Positions 25,623 through 33,243 of a DNA stretch of 64,000 bases are shown here, piece after piece. Made by a program: the position numbers and the translations under genes. Origin of the DNA: Paenibacillus riograndensis SBR5 (GTDB taxonomy: Bacteria; Bacillota; Bacilli; Paenibacillales; Paenibacillaceae). The notes under the pieces are model-generated. The model was not told where the DNA came from and did not search any database. It saw nothing but the letters and a program-made list of their open reading frames with translations. The stretch covers positions 7,743,903-7,807,902 of the forward strand of contig NZ_LN831776.1 of assembly GCF_000981585.1 (NCBI RefSeq), read 5' to 3'. How positions within the stretch are numbered: the stretch's first letter is position 1; every line of letters begins with the position of its first letter.

Positions 25623-26480
25623 ATGTCCAAAAACATCGTTCCCCTGCTCTATCATTCCAAGGAACAAATCGCTGGCATTACCCGGCTTGAGCAGGATTGC
25701 AGCCAATCAGATTCTTTCTACATCAATGCAGGCATTGAGCATCTCGCCAAAGCCGGTGGAGATCACGGAATCCTGTGTTATCAGGACAATCAAATCATCG
25801 GCCTGCTTAGCTGGTATACCGCTGACGGCAGCATCGCGAATATCAATGCCATCGTTCATCCGGGGCACCGCCGCCAGGGAGTATTCCGCAGCCTGCTCCA
25901 ACGTGCTGCCGAGGATATGAAACCTCAAGGCATAGAAGCTCTCTGCTTCCGGGTTCCTCAAGGCTCACAGGCCGGACTTGCCGCTGTGCAGTCTCTTGGA
26001 GCAGTCTTTAACCGCTCTGAATACTTGATGACATTGAAGCCTATGAAAATTAACAGCCCAGTATCTTCCGATCTATCTCTATTTCCCGCCCGGCCCGAAG
26101 ACTTTGAGTTTATGGTAGCCTGCTCGTCTGCGGCTTTTGGCGACCCGGAGGCTTGGACGCGCAAATATTTCACCGGAACCAATGAACCGGGCCGTGCCAC
26201 TTATGTCGCTTGGATGAATCATTACCGGGTCGGGCTTATCCGTTTCAATGACTTGAATGGAAATACGGCGATCATCCATGATTTTTGTATTTTGCCCACT
26301 CATCAAGGAAAAGGGCTTGGACAGAACGTTCTTATCCTTGCGTTGGAGCTCTTATTACAGAAACCCTATCAGCAGATTCGTCTAAGTGTTGTCACGGATA
26401 ATGAGCGGGCCTTGAATCTATACCGCAATGCGGGCTTTGAGGTTAAGACTGAACACCAGTACTACATGAGCAGCCTATAG
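25623..26480 (+). CDS. GNAT N-acetyltransferase with two GNAT domains
   Basis: The 285-residue protein contains two consecutive GNAT folds. The first (about 1-135) has the acetyl-CoA loop VHPGHRRQGVFRSLLQ. The second (about 150-285) has ILPTHQGKGLGQNVLILAL and the end VVTDNERALNLYRNAGFEV. Both Q/R-x-x-G-x-G/V loops look intact. GAGGAGAG precedes the ATG. The gene is monocistronic and convergent with the S-layer gene, sharing one terminator. The acceptor substrate is unknown. Confidence 0.9.
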   Translation: MSKNIVPLLYHSKEQIAGITRLEQDCSQSDSFYINAGIEHLAKAGGDHGILCYQDNQIIGLLSWYTADGSIANINAIVHPGHRRQGVFRSLLQRAAEDMKPQGIEALCFRVPQGSQAGLAAVQSLGAVFNRSEYLMTLKPMKINSPVSSDLSLFPARPEDFEFMVACSSAAFGDPEAWTRKYFTGTNEPGRATYVAWMNHYRVGLIRFNDLNGNTAIIHDFCILPTHQGKGLGQNVLILALELLLQKPYQQIRLSVVTDNERALNLYRNAGFEVKTEHQYYMSSL

Positions 26481-26532
26481 TACCGGGCGTACAGCCCATT
26501 CACCGCGCAAGCCATTGGCTTTATTTCCCCAT

Positions 26533-26576
26533 AAAAAAACGGCTGGTTTCAGGTTTCCCTGATCCAGCCGTTTTTT
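26533..26576. terminator. Bidirectional terminator between the GNAT and S-layer genes
   Basis: AAAAAAACGGCTGG (26533-26546) pairs with CCAGCCGTTTTTT (26564-26576). The flanking A-run and T-run give a U-tract on both strands, so it can serve both convergent genes. It ends 2 bases before the stop codon of the S-layer gene. Confidence 0.9.
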
Positions 26577-26578
26577 GA

Positions 26579-29482
26579 TTATTTTAATATTACATTATCA
26601 ATTAGTATTGCCGTATCGAAGACACTGTCTCCTTGATCCCAAACATGGAAGCGGAGGACAATTGAAGCCTTACCGGCAAATTGGCTTACATCGAATTGTA
26701 CATGCTTCCAATTCGTCATGTATGCTGTCTGATCCCCGCCGTAGAAATCAATCGCTACTTTGTTCTCATCAATCCAATATGCCGTGGATTCATTAATCGA
26801 TTCAGTGCCGATAATAACGGACTCGTCACCATAGACATTGGACGTCACCGTATTGCCACCATTCACGTGAGAGGTAATGACGGAAGCCGTATTGATGTAT
26901 ACACTTGAAGTTACCGTTGCTTTAAAAGTGTCATTGTATTTGGTTCCAACGTATTCCTTAGGTTCCTCAGAAATGAAGTTGTAATCGAACGATAAGGTCG
27001 TGGCTCCCGCCGGAACTATGAAACTTTGCTCGATATAACTATCTGAATTGTAGTCGTAGCCTCCGTTATCGTTGTTCTCAAACCCAAGGCCAGTGCTGAT
27101 AATAGCCATGTAGTTCCCCTCTGTCGGCTTAAGCGGCCCCAGCTTGGAGATCACCCGGACATCCCCGTTTCCATTCCAGCCGGTCCAGTTTCCGTTTTCA
27201 AAGGTTCCGTTGATCACGCCTTCTGTCTTAACGCCTATGTTGCTTCCTTTCATGGCGAACGCTGCCAAACCATCGTTTGCTCCATGGGCCGCCACTGCTG
27301 CCTGAAAAGCTTCTTTGGTTGTCATGTTCTCACCGGCCAATGCGGTGGAAACGGATTGGGCAATTGCCTGATCATAAGCAAGCTTTACATAATCTGTATA
27401 CCCATAATATGTGCCAGCACCATTGTTAATGAACGCATCTGCCATGGAATCGTTATATGAGCTCCGGCAACTGCCATTATATACGATCGTACCAGGAAGC
27501 ATATCGTTATACCGTGTAATAAAAGAAGGCGTAATAGCATAATAACCGGAGACAATTGCCAGTCTTCCCTTTTTCAAGTCCAGCTCATATGCTTTTTTGC
27601 TCTCTGCCGTCGCCTTTTCTCCTGTCAGAAACATTACCTGCGGTCCGGCATATTTGAAATCAATACCGTATTTATTATGGAGTTTCTGGAGCACAGTTTC
27701 ATCATAGAAGGTATCCCCATGAGTGTCTAAAACCACGACTCCATACTGATTCAGTCTTTTAAAGAAGTTAACGTTCGCCGCGGTATCTTTTACTCTCTCC
27801 GCAAGGAAGGAGTGATTCGACTGGTTGAAGCTATTATATACAGCGTCATAAACTGTCGATGATGTAAGCTTGCTGGAAAATGGAGAAATCACAGCAACCC
27901 GCTTGCTTCCTATTGTGGCTACGGTTTGTTCCGCGTTTTGCGTTAGCGCCTCAGCTGCCAATGCATTACTGGACGAAGCCTCTTCTATGGTACTGCTTAA
28001 CCCTTTAGTATTCTCAGGCGCGGCGGATATCCCCCCCAGAATCCCGTTGTCCAGCAAATACCAGATGCTTCCTCCCTCACCCGAAATACCAGCATGCTCT
28101 ACTTCGTCTTGTGCTTTGAGCCATGCCACTGTTTTTTCCTTTGCTTTTTGCACATCGCCATATTCAGTGGCCAGATGATCAAGCTTAGCCTGCGTGTTAT
28201 TTTCAATGATTTCTGTTTGTGCAAGCTGTTCATCCGTAAGATGCTTCATTACAGATAATTTAAAGACTGTGCTGCTCGGCACATCTCCTGCAAACGCCTG
28301 CAGATTTATGTAGCCCTCCGTACTTTCAGTCAATACTGCTTTGCCGCTGTAGATCCCGTCTGCCTTAAGACTGTCTCCATGATCTGCCGAACCATCATCA
28401 TACAGTGAGATGATCTGGGAAATCACTTTGCCGCTGTCATCTACTTTATAGACACTCGCATTTACCGTTTCCGCTGAATTAAGCGATGAACGGAATATGA
28501 CTTCGGTTGGCTCTTCCGCATAAATGGCATCTGTGTTCTCCCCCTTCACCACAATCTGGAGACCGCTTACCGGTGCAGGTGCTGGCGTTGCCGGTGTAGG
28601 TGTAGGCGTCGCCGGTCCAGGCGTTGCTGGTCCAGGTGTTGCTGGTCCAGGCGATGTCGGTGCAGGGGTTGGAGTTGCCGGTGCAGAGGTTCCCGGTGCA
28701 GAACCCCCCCCAGAAGTCCCACGGTCAGTTGTTACCTGGGTTGCAGCCGGGGTTGCAGCCGGGGATTCTACGGGATTCTGACCCTTGGCAGCCTCTTCAG
28801 CAAGAAGCTGCTTGGATTTCTCGACATACACTGACTTATTGGTTTTGAACTCATAAGCCAGACGAGCCAGGGCCTGGCGCTCCGCATGCTCTTTCGGTTT
28901 AAATTTCAGCGTCCCGTCACTGCCTTGGACCCCGTTGATGAAGCCATTTTTGAAGGCAAGGGATACTTGCGCTTTTGCCCATTCGGATACCTCTAAGATA
29001 TCCGACAGCTTGCTATCAACCGGAAGCTTCTTCGCTGTATCCTCCAATCCGAAAGCTCGGATGAAAAACACGACCAGCTCTTCGCGGGTGACATTTGAAT
29101 TAGGGCTGAAGGTAGTCGCCGATGTTCCTTCCGTGATACCCGACTCTACGAGTGCACCTACATAGCCGCGGTACCAACTTTTCGAGTCAACGTCTTTAAA
29201 CGGTGCCGCCTGGTCACCATTTACTTTCAAACCGAGGGACAGGACGATAATTTTAGCCAGTTCTGCGCGTGACATAGCCTTATTCGGTTTAAAGGCGTTA
29301 TCTTCATATCCAGAGATTATTCCTGCTTCTGCTAATGATTGAATCTCCTTTTGCGCATAAGAGCCAGCGATGTCTTTGAACTGCGCAGCCTCACCAAATA
29401 CCATATGTGGCATAAGGGTGCTTACTAACAGAGCAAATACAATCATCAGACTGGCTTTACGGCGTACTGCATGGAATAGCAT
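26579..29482 (-). CDS. S-layer-anchored protein with caspase-like (clan CD) domain
   Basis: The 967-residue secreted protein has a signal peptide (1-31), three SLH domains (about 33-215) for cell-wall anchoring, and a Pro/Thr linker (about 265-310). A choice-of-anchor-X-like beta domain follows (about 310-410, with LYDDGSADHGDSLKADGIYSG). A long central domain (about 480-740) carries VVVLDTHGD (His588) and TIVYNGSCRSS (Cys672), the order and context of the clan CD His/Cys dyad of caspases and gingipains. A C-terminal jelly-roll domain (about 755-967) resembles choice-of-anchor L (SFDYNFISEEPKEYVG). AGGGGAGA precedes the ATG. Protease activity is inferred. Confidence 0.88.
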   Translation of the reverse strand: MLFHAVRRKASLMIVFALLVSTLMPHMVFGEAAQFKDIAGSYAQKEIQSLAEAGIISGYEDNAFKPNKAMSRAELAKIIVLSLGLKVNGDQAAPFKDVDSKSWYRGYVGALVESGITEGTSATTFSPNSNVTREELVVFFIRAFGLEDTAKKLPVDSKLSDILEVSEWAKAQVSLAFKNGFINGVQGSDGTLKFKPKEHAERQALARLAYEFKTNKSVYVEKSKQLLAEEAAKGQNPVESPAATPAATQVTTDRGTSGGGSAPGTSAPATPTPAPTSPGPATPGPATPGPATPTPTPATPAPAPVSGLQIVVKGENTDAIYAEEPTEVIFRSSLNSAETVNASVYKVDDSGKVISQIISLYDDGSADHGDSLKADGIYSGKAVLTESTEGYINLQAFAGDVPSSTVFKLSVMKHLTDEQLAQTEIIENNTQAKLDHLATEYGDVQKAKEKTVAWLKAQDEVEHAGISGEGGSIWYLLDNGILGGISAAPENTKGLSSTIEEASSSNALAAEALTQNAEQTVATIGSKRVAVISPFSSKLTSSTVYDAVYNSFNQSNHSFLAERVKDTAANVNFFKRLNQYGVVVLDTHGDTFYDETVLQKLHNKYGIDFKYAGPQVMFLTGEKATAESKKAYELDLKKGRLAIVSGYYAITPSFITRYNDMLPGTIVYNGSCRSSYNDSMADAFINNGAGTYYGYTDYVKLAYDQAIAQSVSTALAGENMTTKEAFQAAVAAHGANDGLAAFAMKGSNIGVKTEGVINGTFENGNWTGWNGNGDVRVISKLGPLKPTEGNYMAIISTGLGFENNDNGGYDYNSDSYIEQSFIVPAGATTLSFDYNFISEEPKEYVGTKYNDTFKATVTSSVYINTASVITSHVNGGNTVTSNVYGDESVIIGTESINESTAYWIDENKVAIDFYGGDQTAYMTNWKHVQFDVSQFAGKASIVLRFHVWDQGDSVFDTAILIDNVILK

Positions 29483-29696
29483 TGTCGTCTCCCCTTTTTT
29501 ATGTAAAATATCATTGAGTATTGTCGTCTTATTAGGTCCTAAGGATGGTATTTTAGACCATAATTCGACAACTCCTTGATTTTACAATAGGACCCGGGGA
29601 GTTTACAATCTTTATCGGTATTCATTTCCAGTACTTAAAGCGGACCCTTTAGACCTAATTAAGTAGTGAAAATAATCATATCTTTCTCTACCGTTG

Positions 29697-30236
29697 TTAT
29701 GCGCTGCCTTCCAAAAATTGTGTCAACCGGCCCATCTGCAGCAGATGATGACGGTAGTGCATTTCAATAAGCAAAAACCATTCTTGTGCATTGAGCGGAC
29801 CGAATCGCGGATGGGGCACCGTATTCTGCATAGTCCCCTTTTCAAGCTGTGGCAGGATTTCTTTCATGCGGCCGATCACTGTATATAATCCCTGAATCAG
29901 CTGTTCTTTGCTCTCTGGCTGCCCCGGGGTGTACTGCGGGGATGGCGGGACATGAACACGTATTGGCGGAAAGCTTCCCTGATCGAATATAGCTGTGCCT
30001 TCTTTAGTTTTTACCGTTATAGGGGCTGCAGCGTCCTCGCTAGAGGCCAAGCATTGTTCAATATTGCGAAGCTGCATATACAGCGCCGAGTTAATTAAAT
30101 GCTGATACATTTGTCCAAGCGACCACTCGTCCTCCGCAGGCTGACGCTTCAACTGCTCCATGCTGAAACTATCTAATTCCTGAATATAGTGATTTGCAGT
30201 TTCTTCAAAACGCTGTAATGCTTCGGTGGTATTCAT
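29697..30236 (-). CDS. DinB-family protein
   Basis: This 179-residue four-helix-bundle protein is of the DinB/YfiT type. Potential metal ligands are in the expected positions: His in WSLGQMYQHLINSALY (about residue 46) and the pair in MHYRHHLLQMGRL (about 160-165). Such proteins include metal-dependent thiol transferases (bacillithiol) and stress proteins; this member's reaction is unknown. It is monocistronic. Confidence 0.85.
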   Translation of the reverse strand: MNTTEALQRFEETANHYIQELDSFSMEQLKRQPAEDEWSLGQMYQHLINSALYMQLRNIEQCLASSEDAAAPITVKTKEGTAIFDQGSFPPIRVHVPPSPQYTPGQPESKEQLIQGLYTVIGRMKEILPQLEKGTMQNTVPHPRFGPLNAQEWFLLIEMHYRHHLLQMGRLTQFLEGSA

Positions 30237-30281
30237 GTTCTTCTAACAGCTCCTTTATAAACTATCTATTATGAGTATAGA

Positions 30282-30317
30282 AAAACGCTACTGACAACGG
30301 TATGTCAGTAGCGTTTT
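30282..30317. terminator. Orphan terminator-like hairpin
   Basis: AAAACGCTACTGACA (30282-30296) pairs perfectly with 30303-30317 around a 6-base loop, with A and T runs on the flanks. No gene ends here: the DinB gene starts to the left on the minus strand and a truncated M56 gene starts to the right on the plus strand. It is probably left over from a deleted gene. Confidence 0.75.
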
Positions 30318-30339
30318 AACCTTTTCCGGCCCTAGAATC

Positions 30340-31212
30340 GTTCATATACTGTGGCTCTTTGTGTTGATTAAGCTGCTTGTTCCAGTTGCTCCGCAAAGCC
30401 CTGTCAGCCTGTTCAATCTGTTCCCGCACGCTGTGCCTGCTCCAGCTATAGTACAACCGTCCCTTGCAGATCAAATCTATGAGGAAAAAGAGGCTGGACA
30501 ACATTGGATAACTATCGGGGCGCTTGTCTGGTTTGGCGGACTTCTATTTTTGGGCGGATATTACTTGTGGAGCGTGCTGGTATTCAGAAAAAGAGTTGGA
30601 AACTCCCGCAAGCCCGTCACCCAAGAGGTACTCCCTATTCTTGAAGCGTGCACAAAAAAATTGAATCTTCATCAAACGGTTCCCATCTATGAGACAAGCA
30701 GTCTGCGCAGCCCCTGTCTTCACGGCTTATTACGGCCTGCAATTTATTTGCCTGAGGATATTGCCGTGATCGCCGATTCGAATCAGCTGACACACATCCT
30801 GATGCATGAGCTTACCCATTACAAGCGTAAGGATTTGTGGTTCAACTTCCTGTGGACGCTGTCGATAGGGCTGCATTGGTACAACCCTTTTGTCTGGCTG
30901 GCCGTAAGGAGAATGAAAGCCGATCAGGAGGTTGCCTGCGACGCCGGTGTTCTTGAAGTGCTGGGCGCACGTGAATCTTCGTCATACGGCATGACTCTGC
31001 TGATGCTGTCGCGGTTATTTTCCCAAAAACCTGTTCCCGGGGTCAACCTGACACATTTTTGGGAGCACAAGAATGAAACGAAACGGAGAGTTATGATGAT
31101 TACCAGGTTCAAAAGAGGTTCGTACATTGGCTGTCGAGCTCCCCAACACTGTCAGTATCCATTTCTCCACTTTAACGGAAACTTAACTCCACCTCTTAGT
31201 GGCTTATTATAG
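30340..31212 (+). pseudogene. M56/BlaR1-type metalloprotease remnant, truncated at both ends
   Basis: The reading frame encodes the central part of a BlaR1/MecR1-like membrane protease: IVHILWLFVLIKLLVPVAPQ (end of the first helix pair), a membrane helix at about 50-70 of the open frame, and the zinc motif HELTHYKRKD. ADQEVACDAGVLEVLG follows with the third ligand. The first ~60 residues of the family are missing, with no start or ribosome binding site; the frame opens near an orphan terminator. After KRRVMMITRFKRGSY the normal next helix is replaced by unrelated sequence and a stop. A GTG at 30361 could start 283 residues, but a functional sensor is unlikely. No BlaI-like repressor gene is adjacent. 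Confidence 0.75.
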
Positions 31213-31238
31213 TTAAGCTTCAAGAAAGGTAGAGTTAC

Positions 31239-31266
31239 GTTGCCTCTAAGACTGGCTTGTTATAAT
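31239..31266 (+). promoter_or_regulatory. Candidate promoter of the alpha/beta hydrolase gene
   Basis: A perfect TATAAT lies at 31261-31266 with a GTTGCC-like -35 region 16 bases upstream. Transcription would start near 31273, giving a leader of about 25 bases that includes the ribosome binding site GAAGGGGATGG. Confidence 0.5.
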
Positions 31267-31297
31267 GGATGAATCAGATCGTGAAGGGGATGGGCAG

Positions 31298-32233
31298 ATG
31301 AGGAAAATCTTCTCTTTTTTACTTAAAGCAATCATATCCTTGTTTATATTAACCGGGCTTTTTCTGGGGACTGTTTATATAGTGAATGTGATCAGCAGCA
31401 AATCGGAGGCAGCTAAAATCAAAACCTATGGCCAGCTTGTCTCTGTGGATGGGAAAAACATGAATGTTACGATTCAAGGAAAAGGCGAAGAAACCGTCGT
31501 CCTCCTGCCTGGTTATGGGACAGCGGCACCGGGGCTTGATTACCAGCCGCTTGTGAAAGAACTATCCCCATTTTATAGAGTGGTAGTGATCGAGCCCTTT
31601 GGCTATGGACTAAGTGAGGTCAGTGATAAAGCACGAACCATCGAAAACATCGTTGCTGAAATTCATGAATGCCTGCAGCAATTGAATATTCACCGTTACA
31701 CGCTGATGGGCCACTCCATTGCCGGAATTTACGGACTGGACTATGTGAACCAATATAAGGACGAGGTTACCGCATTTGTCGGGATCGACAGCAGCTTTCC
31801 GACGCAAGGCGGATTGGAGGAGCTTCCGGCAGGAGCCTACAAACTGCTCAAAAACTCAGGCTTCTACCGGTTGCTGGTGAAACTGAACCCTGACCAGATT
31901 ATTGCACCTGCCGTGGATGCTGAAACCAAAGCGCAGATCCGCATGCTCTCTCTCAAAAATATGATGAACCCAAATATCATCAGTGAAAGCGAGAACTTCA
32001 AGCATAATTTTCAAGCTGCAGAGTCCTTCAGCTTCCCTGCGGATCTTCCAGTAATCTTCTTCCTGGCAGACGATAATATGGATGTACCGGACTGGGTGCC
32101 CAAGCATAAAGAACAGATCAAAGATTCTGTACATGGTAAAGTCATGACCTTGGAAGGGGAGCATTATTTGCACCATACCCGTTCCAAAGAAATCGTTCAG
32201 AACTTCAGAAGTTTTATGGCAGGAATACAGTGA
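31298..32233 (+). CDS. Membrane-anchored alpha/beta hydrolase
   Basis: The 311-residue protein has an N-terminal membrane helix (about residues 8-30) and an alpha/beta hydrolase fold. The oxyanion segment is LLPGYGTAAPG, the nucleophile elbow GHSIAG, and the probable acid and base are in FFLADDN and LEGEHYLHH. The ATG at 31298 is chosen over one at 31265 because the latter falls within the -10 box and GAAGGGGA fits the later ATG. The active site probably faces outside the membrane. The substrate is unknown. Confidence 0.88.
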   Translation: MRKIFSFLLKAIISLFILTGLFLGTVYIVNVISSKSEAAKIKTYGQLVSVDGKNMNVTIQGKGEETVVLLPGYGTAAPGLDYQPLVKELSPFYRVVVIEPFGYGLSEVSDKARTIENIVAEIHECLQQLNIHRYTLMGHSIAGIYGLDYVNQYKDEVTAFVGIDSSFPTQGGLEELPAGAYKLLKNSGFYRLLVKLNPDQIIAPAVDAETKAQIRMLSLKNMMNPNIISESENFKHNFQAAESFSFPADLPVIFFLADDNMDVPDWVPKHKEQIKDSVHGKVMTLEGEHYLHHTRSKEIVQNFRSFMAGIQ

Positions 32234-32334
32234 GGTGCGAGACCGGATAGAAATCGAGTAGGGGGCGGCAAGCCCCCGTCCTCTTACACCACAAGTACAT
32301 ACGGGTCCGCATACGGCGGTGCCAAAAGGTGGAC

Positions 32335-33099
32335 CTACAGGTGTGATCCGCCGCTTGCATCAAGCAATTGGCCGGTTACCCAGCGGCTGTCCCGCGCAGC
32401 CAGAAAGGCAGCAATATCAGCGATATCTTCGGGCTCTCCCCATCTGTTGAAGGCGGAAAGGCCGGCTGCATACTTCTGGCCTTCCGGGTTCTGCAATGTT
32501 CCTGCATTCATCTCTGTGTTAATAATGCCCGGCTGGATAGCGTTGACTGTAATATTGCGGGGCCCCAGTTGTTTGGCCAAAAGCTGCGTGAACGTATCGA
32601 TGGCCCCTTTTGACATGCTGTAGCAAAACACACTTGGAGAGGCTGCGCGTGTCACAAAGGATGAAATATTAATAATGCGCCCGCCGTCCTTCAGACGCGG
32701 CAAAGCTTGCTGGGTAACAAAAAGCGGCGCCTTGACGTTGATCCTCATTACTTCATCAAAAGATTCTTCCGTCGTCTCTTCCAGGGTAACCATTTGGCCG
32801 ATCCCGGCATTATTGACAAGAATATCAAATCCGCTGCCGTCCGTTTGTTCCCGAATAACGTCATCTAACGACGAAAATAAATCGCGAATGCCATCGAGAG
32901 TGCCCAGATCTGCGCCAATCACGCATGCGTTCCCTCCGCTTTGCCTGATTTGGTGAACAACGGCCTCCGCCTCGCTTCTCCTTTTTCCATAGTGCACGGC
33001 AATATACGCGCCCTCTTGTGCCAGACGCAATGCGATACTGCGCCCGATTCCCCGGCTTGCTCCAGTGATTAAAGCGAGTTGACCTTCCAACCTGCCCAT
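32335..33099 (-). CDS. SDR-family oxidoreductase
   Basis: This 254-residue classical short-chain dehydrogenase has the cofactor motif TGASRGIGRS (13-22), NNAG near residue 93, and the catalytic Ser (NISSF), Tyr and Lys (YSMSKGA). The basic residues after the second strand (HYGKRRSEAE) suggest NADPH. The ATG at 33099 has GGAGATGAGA upstream. It is of the FabG-like group, but its isolated position does not suggest fatty acid synthesis. Confidence 0.92.
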   Translation of the reverse strand: MGRLEGQLALITGASRGIGRSIALRLAQEGAYIAVHYGKRRSEAEAVVHQIRQSGGNACVIGADLGTLDGIRDLFSSLDDVIREQTDGSGFDILVNNAGIGQMVTLEETTEESFDEVMRINVKAPLFVTQQALPRLKDGGRIINISSFVTRAASPSVFCYSMSKGAIDTFTQLLAKQLGPRNITVNAIQPGIINTEMNAGTLQNPEGQKYAAGLSAFNRWGEPEDIADIAAFLAARDSRWVTGQLLDASGGSHL

Positions 33100-33192
33100 G
33101 CTCTCATCTCCTTTATCCGAATTCAATACAGTTATATCACAGAGTAATTTTTGAAATGTTGCTCTCTTATTTGCTACCCAGGCAAGTCTAAT

Positions 33193-33243
33193 AAAACTGA
33201 ACGGCTGCATGTCCGGTTAGGGACGGCGCAGCCGTTCAGTTTT
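33193..33243 (-). terminator. Terminator of the fused kinase/regulator gene
   Basis: A perfect 16-bp stem lies at 33193-33208 and 33228-33243. On the minus strand it ends in TTTTATTA. The distal arm adjoins the stop codon of the sensor/regulator gene at 33244. Confidence 0.9.

Noticed and set aside
30361..31212. An intact BlaR1-type beta-lactam sensor
   Set aside because: The N-terminal membrane helices and the C-terminal part after the protease domain are missing, and no blaI neighbour exists. It is therefore listed as a remnant.
32259..32277. GGGGG/CCCCC hairpin after the alpha/beta hydrolase gene as a terminator
   Set aside because: The stem is short and no T-run follows on either strand. 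The evidence is too weak for a feature.
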